This document shows positions 40,069 to 48,838 of a DNA stretch of 64,000 nucleotides, piece by piece. Origin of the DNA: Marinilabilia salmonicolor JCM 21150. Lineage in GTDB: Bacteria > Bacteroidota > Bacteroidia > Bacteroidales > Marinilabiliaceae. The notes beneath the pieces are model-generated. The model had not been told where the DNA came from, did not search any database, and was given only the letters and a program-made list of their open reading frames with translations. The DNA is taken from assembly GCF_000259075.1 (NCBI RefSeq), contig NZ_AJKI01000040.1:124001-188000 (forward strand), given 5' to 3'. How positions within the stretch are numbered: position 1 is the first letter of the stretch; the number at the start of each line of letters is the position of its first letter. Position numbers and translations under genes: made by a program.

Positions 40069-40128
40069 CCAATCTGATTTTGTGTTGTTATTGAGTTTTT
40101 TAAGTGGCTGTAAAATAATTTTTTAAAA

Positions 40129-40163
40129 TTTGTGTGTGCGTACACACAAAATGATTAATTTTG
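40129..40163 (+). promoter_or_regulatory. candidate operator O1 and -7 box of nagB
   Basis: A 22-bp near-perfect palindrome at 40129-40150 (arms TTTGTGTG/CACACAAA, centre TGCGTA with one mismatch pair) has the size and CG centre of LacI-family operators. It is followed at 40156-40163 by TAATTTTG, an exact -7 match. A repressor on O1 would block the promoter. The LacI-type gene three positions downstream (43417) is the natural candidate. Confidence 0.6.
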
Positions 40164-40204
40164 TATCAGGAAAAAAGAATTATCCAATTAAATAAGGAGC
40201 CATT

Positions 40205-42115
40205 ATGACAGAGTCAACATTAAGGAGTCACCTGGAAAAGGTGGCGGTTAAAGTTTTCAGCGATCGTGATGAAGGATCAGCGTTTGTGGCAAGAGAGATA
40301 GCCTCATTAATAAAGGAAAAGAATAAAATCAATAAAACAACGGTTCTCGGGCTGGCCACCGGCAGTTCGCCATTGTTACTGTATAAAGAGCTTATCCGGA
40401 TTCACAGGGAGGAAGGGTTGAGTTTTAAAAATGTAATATCATTTAACCTGGATGAGTATTATCCCATGGAGCGTGAGGATGTAAACAGTTATCACCGGTT
40501 TATGCAGGAGAATTTTTTCGCTCAGGTGGACATCCTTCCTGAGAACATTCATATTCCTGATGGGACTCTGTCACGTGAACAGATAGAGGGATATTGTCGC
40601 GACTATGATAATAAAATTAAATCCCTGGGTGGACTGGATATTCAAATTTTGGGTATTGGGCGAAGCGGACATATCGGGTTTAATGAACCAGGATCGCAAG
40701 CTGGCGATGAAACACGACTGGTTCATTTGGATGAGGTAACTATAGAGGATGCAGCCAAGGATTTTGGCGGTAAAGAAAATGTACCCCGTAGTGCAATAAC
40801 CATGGGGGTGAAATCTATTATGCAAGCAGAAAGAGTCTTCCTGATGGCCTGGGGTCAGGGTAAAGCGGAGGTGGTAAAATCTGCGGTTGAAGGACCCGTG
40901 ACTGCTGAGCTTCCTGCTTCTTTTCTTCAAAATCATCCGGATGCTTTATTTGTTGTTGATCCTGCAGCAGGGGCTCAACTTAGCAGAATCGAGACCCCCT
41001 GGCTGACCGGAGATTGCAAGTGGACGGATACCATGCGAAAAAAAGCGCTCATCTGGCTTTCTAAGCAAACCGGGAAGCCTATTCTGAAGCTAACTGAAGC
41101 CGATTATAAAGAGTGGGGATTGAAGTCACTTCTTCAGACGGGTGAAAAGGCGTATGATTTGAATATTGAAATTCACAATTTGTTGCAGCAAACCATCACC
41201 GGATGGCCGGGAGGTAAGCCCGGAAGTGATGACAAAACACGCCCGGAGCGTTCTGAACCTTTCCCTAAAAGGGTAATTGTATTTAGCCCTCACCCCGACG
41301 ATGATGTGATTTCCATGGGTGGAACTTTTATTCGTTTGGCAGAACAGGGTCACGATGTCCATGTGGCTTATCAAACATCCGGGAACATCGCGGTATTTGA
41401 TGATGATGCACACAGGTACATGGATTTTCTGCGAGGCCTTTCCCGTCAGATGTCACTATGCGAGACGGATATTGAGAAGTTCTATAATGAGATTACCGGT
41501 TATCTGAAAGAAAATCCGGGGAATGGGAATAGTCATCCTTCTGTTTTGGCCATTAAAGGACAAATCAGGAAGGGAGAGGCTATTGCTGCCAGTCGTTTCA
41601 GTGGAGTAAAAGAAGAGAATATTCATTTTTTGGACCTGCCGTTTTATGAAACGGGAAGTGTGGAAAAAAGTCCTGTTTCGCAGGCCGATATCGATATTAT
41701 TGTAGATTTGCTGCGAGAGGTGAAGCCTCATCAAATTTATGCTGCCGGCGATTTGCAGGATCCTCATGGAACTCATGCCGTTTGCCTGCATGCTATTTTT
41801 GATGCACTCAAAGTTGTGAAGGAGGAAGAGTGGGCCAAAGATTGCTGGGTATGGCTTTACCGTGGTGCATGGCAGGAATGGGACATCGAGGATGTTGAAA
41901 TGGCTGTGCCTATCAGTCCGGATGAGCTCAAGAAAAAAAGAATGGCTATTTTTAAACACCAGTCACAAAAAGACGAGCCGGTGTTCCCGGGTACTGACTC
42001 ACGTGAATTCTGGGAGCGTGCCGAAGACCGGAACAGAGAGACAGCTAAGCTGTATGACAGCCTTGGGCTTACCGAGTATGAAGCCATTGAGGCTTTCAGA
42101 CGATATAAATTTTAA
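40205..42115 (+). CDS. nagB: glucosamine-6-phosphate deaminase fused to a PIG-L/LmbE-type deacetylase domain
   Basis: A 636-residue two-domain protein preceded by AAGGAG. The N-terminal half is a NagB isomerase/deaminase: LGLATGSSPLLLYKELI, SFNLDEYYPM (active Asp near 81) and LGIGRSGHIGFNEPGSQ (about 150-166), converting glucosamine-6-P to fructose-6-P plus ammonia. The C-terminal half (about 355-636) is a PIG-L zinc deacetylase: VIVFSPHPDDDVISMGGTFI, with DPHGTHAVCLHAIFDAL as the later metal-site block. The fusion could carry out both removal of acetate and deamination. It is first in a nagB, transporter, regulator cluster; the transporter follows after 19 bp. Confidence 0.92.
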   Translation: MTESTLRSHLEKVAVKVFSDRDEGSAFVAREIASLIKEKNKINKTTVLGLATGSSPLLLYKELIRIHREEGLSFKNVISFNLDEYYPMEREDVNSYHRFMQENFFAQVDILPENIHIPDGTLSREQIEGYCRDYDNKIKSLGGLDIQILGIGRSGHIGFNEPGSQAGDETRLVHLDEVTIEDAAKDFGGKENVPRSAITMGVKSIMQAERVFLMAWGQGKAEVVKSAVEGPVTAELPASFLQNHPDALFVVDPAAGAQLSRIETPWLTGDCKWTDTMRKKALIWLSKQTGKPILKLTEADYKEWGLKSLLQTGEKAYDLNIEIHNLLQQTITGWPGGKPGSDDKTRPERSEPFPKRVIVFSPHPDDDVISMGGTFIRLAEQGHDVHVAYQTSGNIAVFDDDAHRYMDFLRGLSRQMSLCETDIEKFYNEITGYLKENPGNGNSHPSVLAIKGQIRKGEAIAASRFSGVKEENIHFLDLPFYETGSVEKSPVSQADIDIIVDLLREVKPHQIYAAGDLQDPHGTHAVCLHAIFDALKVVKEEEWAKDCWVWLYRGAWQEWDIEDVEMAVPISPDELKKKRMAIFKHQSQKDEPVFPGTDSREFWERAEDRNRETAKLYDSLGLTEYEAIEAFRRYKF

Positions 42116-42134
42116 ATCTTGAAAGAAATCTATT

Positions 42135-43355
42135 ATGAGTAATCAAATTGCATCTGCAAAGAGAGGCAGCACACAGTTAGTTGCACTCGCCATATTAGGG
42201 ATGATGTTTTTCTCCATCGGTTTTGCCCTGGGAATCAATAGTTATCTGATACCACTTCTGAAGAGTGAGTTGAGTATCAGTTCTGCAGAATCTTATCTGG
42301 TACTGGCAGCTACTTTCTCCGCATTTCTTATTTTCGGGTATCCTGCATCGTTTGTGATCGCCCGTATCGGTTACAAAAAGACCATGGCTTTGTCATTTCT
42401 TTTGTTTTCCATTGGATTTTATTTATACATCCCTTCCGGACAAATGGAGAGTTTGCCTTTATTTTTGGCAGCTTCCTTTCTCAGCGGCATGGGAAATACG
42501 TTTCTTCAGGCAACCGTGAATCCATATGTGACAATTCTTGGGCCCATTGACAGTGCTGCACAACGGATGAGTATCATGGGCATCCTGAATAAGCTGGCAT
42601 GGCCGGTGGCTCCATTGTTCCTGGCATTGGTGATCGGGAAAAGTGTGGATCAGGTGACCTTCTCCGACACCACGCTTCCGTTTTATATCATCATTGGGGT
42701 TTTTCTCCTTTTGGGGCTGATTGCATTGATTTCTCCTCTTCCTGAAGTGAAAGCAGTGGGTGAAGATGAAGAAAGCGCAGACGACTGTCCTTATGCTGCA
42801 AAAAAGACTTCGGTATTTCAATTCCCTCACCTGTTGCTCGGGGTTCTGGCCCTTTTCTTCTATGTAGGTGTGGAGACTGTGGCACTGGGAACATTGGTTG
42901 ATTACGCTGAGAGTCTTGGGTTGTCTAACCCTGAATGGTATGCATGGATTGCTCCGGTAGGAATGGTGGTTGGCTATATTGCGGGAATCATTTTGATTCC
43001 AAAGTATGTCAGTCAGTCCAAAGCCCTGGTGGTAAGTACCGTTACTGCTATTGCAGGTTCCCTGCTGGTCGTTTTGACCCCTATGGAAATCTCAATTTTC
43101 TTTGTGGTACTTATTGCACTGGGAGCTGCGCTGATGTGGCCCGCTATTTGGCCTTTGGCAATGACCGACCTGGGGCGTTTTACAAAAGCAGGTGGATCAC
43201 TGATGGTGGTTGCTATTGTAGGTGGTGCATTAATACCAACGCTTTATGGTTTTCTGAAGGATATGTTTGGAGCACAAAATGCATATTGGCTTTGTCTTCC
43301 CTTGTTTTTGTATATCCTTTATTATGCCCTGAAAGGACATAAAATACGGAATTGA
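42135..43355 (+). CDS. MFS sugar transporter (FucP/NagP type)
   Basis: A 406-residue inner-membrane protein with about twelve helices. It is of the fucose/glucose-galactose/GlcNAc proton symporter group: MMFFSIGFALGINSYLIPLL in TM1, FGYPASFVIARIGYKKTMAL between TM2 and TM3, SGMGNTFLQATVNPYVTILG, and VGVETVALGTLVDYAESLGL at the start of the second half. With nagB upstream and GlcNAc-releasing enzymes across the locus, N-acetylglucosamine or a related hexosamine is the likely substrate (NagP-like), but fucose cannot be ruled out by sequence alone. Spacing of 19 bp to nagB indicates an operon. Confidence 0.87.
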   Translation: MSNQIASAKRGSTQLVALAILGMMFFSIGFALGINSYLIPLLKSELSISSAESYLVLAATFSAFLIFGYPASFVIARIGYKKTMALSFLLFSIGFYLYIPSGQMESLPLFLAASFLSGMGNTFLQATVNPYVTILGPIDSAAQRMSIMGILNKLAWPVAPLFLALVIGKSVDQVTFSDTTLPFYIIIGVFLLLGLIALISPLPEVKAVGEDEESADDCPYAAKKTSVFQFPHLLLGVLALFFYVGVETVALGTLVDYAESLGLSNPEWYAWIAPVGMVVGYIAGIILIPKYVSQSKALVVSTVTAIAGSLLVVLTPMEISIFFVVLIALGAALMWPAIWPLAMTDLGRFTKAGGSLMVVAIVGGALIPTLYGFLKDMFGAQNAYWLCLPLFLYILYYALKGHKIRN

Positions 43356-43416
43356 ATTTTTAATTATCTGTCCTGAATCTGAGTATTGCTTCAGGGCAGA
43401 TTATAGATCTACCTTT

Positions 43417-44469
43417 TTGAAAAAGATTGCCCGCATAAAAGATATTGCCAGACAGGCAGGCGTGTCAGCCGGAACAGTTGACCGGGTGCTACATAACAGG
43501 GGCCGGGTTTCAGAGGGTGCCAAAAAGCGCATCACAAAGGCAATGGAAGCCCTGGACTATGAGCCCAATATTATGGCCCGGGCGCTTGTGTCGTCAGGAG
43601 AATATCGTATTGCAGCAATTATCCCCAACCCCGGAAATGATGAGTATTGGAGTGCCCCATTTCAGGGTGTTGAGGAGGCTGCAGAGCAACTGCGACAGTA
43701 TGGAGTCGTTGTTGATAAATTTCTGTTTAATCAGAAAGATGCGGAATCTTTTAAGAAAGAAGCTCAGAAAGTTAGTACGAGCCATTACAGCGGTATTTTG
43801 GTGGCCCCTATTTTTTACCGGGAATCACTTGCTTTCTTAAGTAAGTGGAAACAGGATGGGATTCCTTTTAATCTTTTTAATACGCACATCCCTGACTATA
43901 AGCCTGTGGCTTATGTGGGGCAGGATTCTTATCAAAGCGGATTATTGGCCGGCAGATTATTGCACTATGGCTGTAAGCAACCCGGAACCTTTATGGTTGT
44001 CCATCTGGATGAGCAGGTAACCAATTCCACACATCTGATCCGCAAAGAACAGGGATTTCTTGATTACTTTGAGGATCTTCGGTCCGTAGGATACAAAGTA
44101 ATTCGCACTGAGGTGGATTTTTGGGAAGATAAACCCCGTTTTGATCAGCACTTACAAAAACTATTAGAGTCAAACCCTGATTTGAGAGGGTTTTTTGTAA
44201 CCAATTCCCGTTCTTTTGTACTTGCCGATTTTCTTCAGAAGTATCAGTCCGGGCATTTCCAGCTTGTTGGTTATGACCTTCTTTTGAAAAACCGGGAACT
44301 GCTGAACAGGGGTGCTATTGATTTTCTGATAAATCAGAATCCTCATGGTCAGGGCTATTGGGGCGTAAAGCTTATGGCTGATTACCTTGTGTTTAAGAAG
44401 GAGGTGGAGCAAATAAAATATTTGCCGCTGGATGTGGTGACGAAAGAGAATATGCAGTATTATGAATAA
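43417..44469 (+). CDS. LacI-family transcriptional regulator
   Basis: A 350-residue regulator. The start is a TTG at 43417, immediately before the DNA-binding domain ARIKDIARQAGVSAGTVDRV LacI helix-turn-helix with hinge region ALDYEPNIMARALVSSG. The remainder is a periplasmic-binding-like ligand domain (IAAIIPNPGNDEYWSAPFQG through VVAPIFYRESLAFL to LVGYDLLLKNRELLNRGAID). It lies 61 bp after the transporter on the same strand, so it may regulate the operon in which it sits, and bind the palindromes at 40054-40068 and 40129-40150. The effector is likely a hexosamine or its phosphate. Ends 58 bp before the shared terminator. Confidence 0.9.
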   Translation: MKKIARIKDIARQAGVSAGTVDRVLHNRGRVSEGAKKRITKAMEALDYEPNIMARALVSSGEYRIAAIIPNPGNDEYWSAPFQGVEEAAEQLRQYGVVVDKFLFNQKDAESFKKEAQKVSTSHYSGILVAPIFYRESLAFLSKWKQDGIPFNLFNTHIPDYKPVAYVGQDSYQSGLLAGRLLHYGCKQPGTFMVVHLDEQVTNSTHLIRKEQGFLDYFEDLRSVGYKVIRTEVDFWEDKPRFDQHLQKLLESNPDLRGFFVTNSRSFVLADFLQKYQSGHFQLVGYDLLLKNRELLNRGAIDFLINQNPHGQGYWGVKLMADYLVFKKEVEQIKYLPLDVVTKENMQYYE

Positions 44470-44526
44470 AAGTTAGTCTCCTTTTTTCGGGGAATGAGTT
44501 TCGCTGTGAAACCAGTGATATTCTAT

Positions 44527-44569
44527 AAAAAAAAGTGCAACGCAGGCCTCCTGCGTTGCACTTTTTTTT
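44527..44569. terminator. bidirectional terminator between the regulator and CBM9 genes
   Basis: A perfect 20-bp stem (44527-44546 with 44550-44569) with a 3-nt loop. The outer eight base pairs are A-T, so both strands end in eight Ts. It serves the plus-strand nag cluster and the minus-strand glycosidase series at once. Confidence 0.95.
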
Positions 44570-45215
44570 AAGCTAATTCAATGATCCCGAAAAAATCCGA
44601 ACGGTGAAAATTGGGCTCTTCAATCTCAATGGAGTTCCAGGAAACAAAATGTGGTTCGGGAGTTTTGTCCCCACATTTGTAGAAATTTCCTTTGAGTTGC
44701 ATTCCGGAAGTAAATTTCATCCCCGGGTGATTGACAAAAGTGGCCGCAGGAATAATCAGGGTTAACTGATATTCAAAACGGCCACTTTGTGGCTCTATTG
44801 CTTTGCGTTCCAGGGTGGAATGTTTCTTAACAGCATCAATGGTTCTGGGAGCCAGAAGGGTTCTTTCTTCTTTGTGGGCTCCCCATCCGATGAGTTGGGT
44901 TCCGATGCAGTTGGTTTCCAGGTTGTAATACCCCCGGTTGTCGAAGGCACAGAAGAATTCACAACAGCTGTCTTCCCACACATTTCCGTTGGTTTTGGTT
45001 TCCATGGCTCTGATGTGCTCCTCCTGCACCTTAAATTTCAGAAACAGGTTGTTCTGGTTGTATGCCATGGAGAAAGAGACCTTAGGACGGTATGGAAAGG
45101 TTTTCCAGTTGACCGTTTCAATTTTTCCCTGCATCCCTTTTTTATCAAGGATTTTGGAGACTTCCTCCGGGGATGTAAATGATGTATCTAAATATGGAAT
45201 GGTGATTTTCTTCAT
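44568..45215 (-). CDS. carbohydrate-binding family 9-like protein
   Basis: A 215-residue protein with the CBM9/DOMON-like beta-sandwich pattern: PKVSFSMAYNQNNLFLKFKV, then NGNVWEDSCCEFFCAFDNRG YYNLETN, and RFEYQLTLIIPAATF, ending in SDFFGIIELA. I use the ATG at 45215 (MKKITIPYLDTSF), since the longer frame overlaps the kinase gene and is not protein-like. It has no signal peptide, so it may act in the cytoplasm or be exported another way. It is the last gene of the minus-strand glycan series, 28 bp after the hexosamine kinase. A role in binding or carrying a released sugar is inferred from context. Confidence 0.75.
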   Translation of the reverse strand: MKKITIPYLDTSFTSPEEVSKILDKKGMQGKIETVNWKTFPYRPKVSFSMAYNQNNLFLKFKVQEEHIRAMETKTNGNVWEDSCCEFFCAFDNRGYYNLETNCIGTQLIGWGAHKEERTLLAPRTIDAVKKHSTLERKAIEPQSGRFEYQLTLIIPAATFVNHPGMKFTSGMQLKGNFYKCGDKTPEPHFVSWNSIEIEEPNFHRSDFFGIIELA

Positions 45216-45243
45216 AATGTGAGAAATATCGTACGTTTTAAGT

Positions 45244-46329
45244 TTATTGTTGTTCCACAATCTTTTGCATGGCATCCCAGTTTTCTTCCATGCTTTTGAG
45301 TAATTTTATCTGGGCCCTGGTTCTGATCAGGTTGTGTTTTGGACTTTCGGTTTTGTAGTAATTGTCGCCATCAATGTAATCATCGAGGAACCGCACTGCC
45401 TGTTCGTAGGTCAGCAGTTTGGCACCAAAAGCGAGCGTCTCTTTTTCGGCAGGGGTAAGAATCTCTTTGGTTTCCTGCAAAAAACCCTTGATGAATCCTT
45501 CGTAAAGGTCCATATTGATGCTTACTCTGTCAAGGTCGGGATCATCCTCTTTGCCGGTGTTGGCTCCGTTGCGGATGGCATCGCCAATGTCGTAACAGAC
45601 ATACCCGGGCATCACGGTGTCCAGGTCAATAACACAAAGCACTTCATCATTTTCATCGAGTAGCACATTGTTGAATTTGGTATCCTGATGTACGATTCGT
45701 TCGGGGATTTTGCCTTCTTTTCCCATCTGAACAATTTTTTTGTATTCTTCGGAGCGTTCCATCAGGAAATCAACTTCTTCTTTAACCTCTTTCAAGCGAC
45801 CTACGGGGTCTTTTTCAACGCGTTCCTTGAAATTGTTGATGCGCATTTCGGTGTTGTGAAATCCCGGAATGATTGGGTAAAGAGGATCTCCGGGCAAGTC
45901 GGAAACCATTCTCTGGAACTGACCGAATGCTCGTCCTCCGGCATTAGCCTGTTTGGTGTTGGTCAGCTGGTCGTAGGAACGTGCCCCTTCAATAAAGAGA
46001 AACATCCGCCAATACTGTCCTTCAGCATCTTTGTAGAAACCTTCACCCTCGAGGGTCTCAACGGGTGTTAGTACCCGCCGGTCGATGTCGTCAATTCCCT
46101 GAGCTTCGAGTTTTTCTCTGAGGTGGTCGGTTACTCTTTTAATGTTTCGTGTGAGTTCCGGCACATTTTGAAAAATCTGGTGGTTGATGATTTGAAGCAG
46201 GTAGTTGGGATGTTCGTCTTCCTGCGTTTTTACTTTGTATGTGGTGTTGATCAGTCCGGTTCCGAAAGGCTTTATACCTTCCACGGTTCCTTTTATGGCG
46301 AACTGACTGGTTATTTGTTCTGGTGTCAT
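45244..46329 (-). CDS. N-acetylhexosamine kinase-like phosphotransferase
   Basis: A 361-residue cytoplasmic kinase of the aminoglycoside-phosphotransferase fold. The Brenner motif RIVHQDTKFNNVLLDENDEV (about 206-225) gives the catalytic Asp, and VIDLDTVMPGYVCYDIGDAI provides the metal site. The N-terminal GTGLINTTYKV is a nucleotide-loop equivalent. This length and motif form match N-acetylhexosamine 1-kinase (NahK)-type enzymes, which phosphorylate GlcNAc or GalNAc at C1. That would feed the sugars freed by GH20, GH84 and GH27. It follows the GH20 gene by 116 bp with a hairpin between, and is followed by the CBM9-like gene. Confidence 0.8.
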   Translation of the reverse strand: MTPEQITSQFAIKGTVEGIKPFGTGLINTTYKVKTQEDEHPNYLLQIINHQIFQNVPELTRNIKRVTDHLREKLEAQGIDDIDRRVLTPVETLEGEGFYKDAEGQYWRMFLFIEGARSYDQLTNTKQANAGGRAFGQFQRMVSDLPGDPLYPIIPGFHNTEMRINNFKERVEKDPVGRLKEVKEEVDFLMERSEEYKKIVQMGKEGKIPERIVHQDTKFNNVLLDENDEVLCVIDLDTVMPGYVCYDIGDAIRNGANTGKEDDPDLDRVSINMDLYEGFIKGFLQETKEILTPAEKETLAFGAKLLTYEQAVRFLDDYIDGDNYYKTESPKHNLIRTRAQIKLLKSMEENWDAMQKIVEQQ

Positions 46330-46385
46330 AGCTTTAATTTTTTCTGTCAGTCGGGGGATTTTTCAGTGACTTTTGTTTTTGAGGA

Positions 46386-46436
46386 GAAACGCCCAAAACA
46401 GAAGACTGTTTTAACCAGAACTGTTTTGGGTGTTTC
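46386..46436 (-). repeat. hairpin between GH20 and the kinase
   Basis: A 16-bp stem, GAAACGCCCAAAACAG (46386-46401) with 46421-46436, one G-U pair, 19-nt loop. It lies just past the GH20 stop. On the minus strand the trailing sequence (TCTCCTCAAAAACA) has no long T-run, so it is more likely a stabilising or partly terminating intercistronic structure. Confidence 0.6.
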
Positions 46437-46445
46437 TGTTCCTGA

Positions 46446-48779
46446 TTATTTTTCAGTAAAAAAATCAGCTGGAGTGAGTTTTTTGACAGATCCATCCGGG
46501 AATTGCAGTTTCAGGTTGAGATTGTATCCACCGCCACCTTCCGTAAAATATATTTTTACTTTGTAGAGGCCCTTTTTCAAGGCAGCCGGTTCAATAACAG
46601 TTTGATTGGAATGAAGCCCGTCATTATCGATGAATTCCTGTTCGTTGAGGTACATTTTGCTTCCGTCGTCAGACGAAAGATGGAAGTGATAAAGGCCCTC
46701 TTTTTCAACGGGCAGAACACCTGAGAAGGTAAACCCAAAAGAACCGCTGTTCACAACCTCCGGAATCCATTTGGATGTTACAATTCCTGTGTTTTCCGGT
46801 TGTTGCTCTTCCATTTCTTTCACAGTTCTGAAAAAACCTTCGTAATAGTTGTAAGCCAAGCCGGCTGATCCCGGGGTAATGTTCTCTACCGGGTCAGTAT
46901 AGGCCACTTTGGTAACAGGAATTTCCAGAGGGGCACTGATTTCACCTGTTGACTTTTTCACGGTAACAGCTTTTAGCACTCCTGTTTCTTTAACCTTCAC
47001 AGGATTGGTGTAAAGTGCTGATTCTGTCGTTGGTTCCGAGCCATCAAGTGTATAGCGAATTTCGCTGTTGCTGAGTGGTGTGCTGAGGGATATTTCAGTA
47101 GATTCCAAAAAACCGGCTTTTGCTGTGTTTGAGGATGGTTTTGGAACTTCATAAAAGTAATTCACGTCCAGGATATCCAGTCTTTTGTAATGCTTTTCCA
47201 ATCGGCGCAGGAAGTCGCTGTAATCTTTCTTCTCTTTGGGTGTCCAGACAACCTCAGAAAGTGCCACTGCTCTTGGGTAAACCATATACTCAACATGCTC
47301 CGAAGTCTTTACATATTCGGTCCATAAATTGCCCTGAGCGCCTAATATGTGTTTGGCTTCTTCATCTGTGAGAGCATCAGGAACAGGGTGGTATGAATAA
47401 ACTGTCTCAAGTGGCAGATAACCACCAATGCCCAATGGTTCATTTTCCGGGTCGGTCTGGTAGTAATCCAGATAAAGGTGAGAATTCGGGGTCATGATCA
47501 CATCGTGTCCCATCTTTGCAGCTTCAATACCCCCTGCTTCACCTCTCCAGGACATTACAGTGGCACCGGGGGCCAGACCACCTTCCAGAATTTCATCCCA
47601 TCCGATGATCTGACGTCCATGTTTGTTGAGGAACTTCTCCATTCGGGTGATGAAATAGCTTTGAAGTTCGTGTTCATTCTTCAATCCTTCCCTGCGAATG
47701 CGGGCCTGACATTTGGGACACTCTTCCCATCGGTCTTTTGGGGCTTCATCTCCTCCGATGTGGATATATTCGCTTGGAAAAATGTCCATTACTTCGAGCA
47801 ATACATTTTCCAGAAATTCAAAGGTTTTTTCTTCTCCGGCACAATAGATGTCCGGGAATACTCCCCATCTTTTAATTACTTCATAAGGACCTCCGGTGCA
47901 TCCCAGTTCAGGATAAGCGGCCAAAGTTGCTGTTGCATGACCGGGCATTTCGATTTCGGGAATGACTGTGATAAAACGTTCTGCTGCATACGCCACCACT
48001 TCCCTTGCTTCTTCCTGTGTGTAATAGCCGCCATAGGGTTGGTCGTCGTATTCGAACGGGGTTTCTCCTCCATGTCCGATCAGGGTACCGTCTCGTTGAC
48101 TTGCGATTTCCTGAAGTTTAGGATATTTTTTGATTTCCAGCCGCCATCCCTGGTCTTCGGTGAGGTGCCAGTGAAACTTGTTCATTTTGTGCATGGCCAG
48201 CAAGTCGATGTATTTTTTGATAAAGCTCACCGGGAAGAAGTGACGCCCAACATCCAGATGTAATCCACGGTACTGAAACCGAGGCTCGTCTTTGATTTCC
48301 ACAGCCGGAACACTCCATGCAATCCCGCTTTGAACGGTTGAAGATTCAACTTCGGCAGGCAAGAGCTGTCGCAACGACTGAACTCCGTAAAACAGGCCTA
48401 TAGATTCAGGGGCTTCGATAATGACTTGATCATCAGAAACCGTCAGGTGATATGCGCCGGTCTCCCCTGAAATTTCCGGATTCAGTTTCAGAAATATGGT
48501 GTTCTTTGCCGCTTCTGTTGCCAACTCTGCGGTGAAAGCAAATCCGGTGGCCGGAGATAAAAGTTCAGACAAATATCCGGCAACTCCCTGAACCTCTTCA
48601 TTATCAGAAGAAGTAAGGATATTGGTTTTTTCATTCAATTTGAATTTGCCGGTTCCGGCATTCATTTCCATCGGTAACGGAATGATGGAAAGGTCGTCTT
48701 TGGTGGCCTTTTGAGAGTTACACCCTGCTAGAAGAGTGATTCCCAAAACCATTGAAAGTGCTAATAGTCCTTTTTTCAT
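46446..48779 (-). CDS. beta-N-acetylhexosaminidase, GH20, with chitobiase-C and PA14-like domains (lipoprotein)
   Basis: A 777-residue exported enzyme. It has lipobox TLLAGC (Cys 20). The GH20 N-terminal domain is about 30-160. The catalytic barrel begins FQYRGLHLDVGRHFFPVSFI and contains HKMNKFHWHLTEDQGWRLEI and the catalytic D-E pair in HIGGDEAPKDRW (about 340-345). After about residue 540 comes a chitobiase C-like segment (SEIRYTLDGSEPTTES), then a PA14-like domain (about 640-777; GLYHFHLSSDDGSKMYLNEQ). It removes terminal GlcNAc or GalNAc from the outside of the glycan at the cell surface. Neighbours GH95 (59 bp upstream) and a hexosamine kinase downstream fit that role. Confidence 0.95.
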   Translation of the reverse strand: MKKGLLALSMVLGITLLAGCNSQKATKDDLSIIPLPMEMNAGTGKFKLNEKTNILTSSDNEEVQGVAGYLSELLSPATGFAFTAELATEAAKNTIFLKLNPEISGETGAYHLTVSDDQVIIEAPESIGLFYGVQSLRQLLPAEVESSTVQSGIAWSVPAVEIKDEPRFQYRGLHLDVGRHFFPVSFIKKYIDLLAMHKMNKFHWHLTEDQGWRLEIKKYPKLQEIASQRDGTLIGHGGETPFEYDDQPYGGYYTQEEAREVVAYAAERFITVIPEIEMPGHATATLAAYPELGCTGGPYEVIKRWGVFPDIYCAGEEKTFEFLENVLLEVMDIFPSEYIHIGGDEAPKDRWEECPKCQARIRREGLKNEHELQSYFITRMEKFLNKHGRQIIGWDEILEGGLAPGATVMSWRGEAGGIEAAKMGHDVIMTPNSHLYLDYYQTDPENEPLGIGGYLPLETVYSYHPVPDALTDEEAKHILGAQGNLWTEYVKTSEHVEYMVYPRAVALSEVVWTPKEKKDYSDFLRRLEKHYKRLDILDVNYFYEVPKPSSNTAKAGFLESTEISLSTPLSNSEIRYTLDGSEPTTESALYTNPVKVKETGVLKAVTVKKSTGEISAPLEIPVTKVAYTDPVENITPGSAGLAYNYYEGFFRTVKEMEEQQPENTGIVTSKWIPEVVNSGSFGFTFSGVLPVEKEGLYHFHLSSDDGSKMYLNEQEFIDNDGLHSNQTVIEPAALKKGLYKVKIYFTEGGGGYNLNLKLQFPDGSVKKLTPADFFTEK

Positions 48780-48838
48780 TAGTTTGAAAATTTTGTGATT
48801 ATCTGATATTTAATTAAAAGTCTCAGGGGTCAGGTAGT

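Larger units (their letters stand above)
39814..40204. other. 391-bp divergent control region of tRNA-Glu/rpsT and nagB
   Basis: No gene. The left end has the tRNA-Glu promoter. The right half has two palindromes and a -7 box for nagB, given separately. Overlapping small open frames on the minus strand are not credible. Confidence 0.6.

Noticed and set aside
39866-40145. two short minus-strand open frames upstream of nagB
   Set aside because: They lie across the operator palindromes and promoter; composition is random-like.
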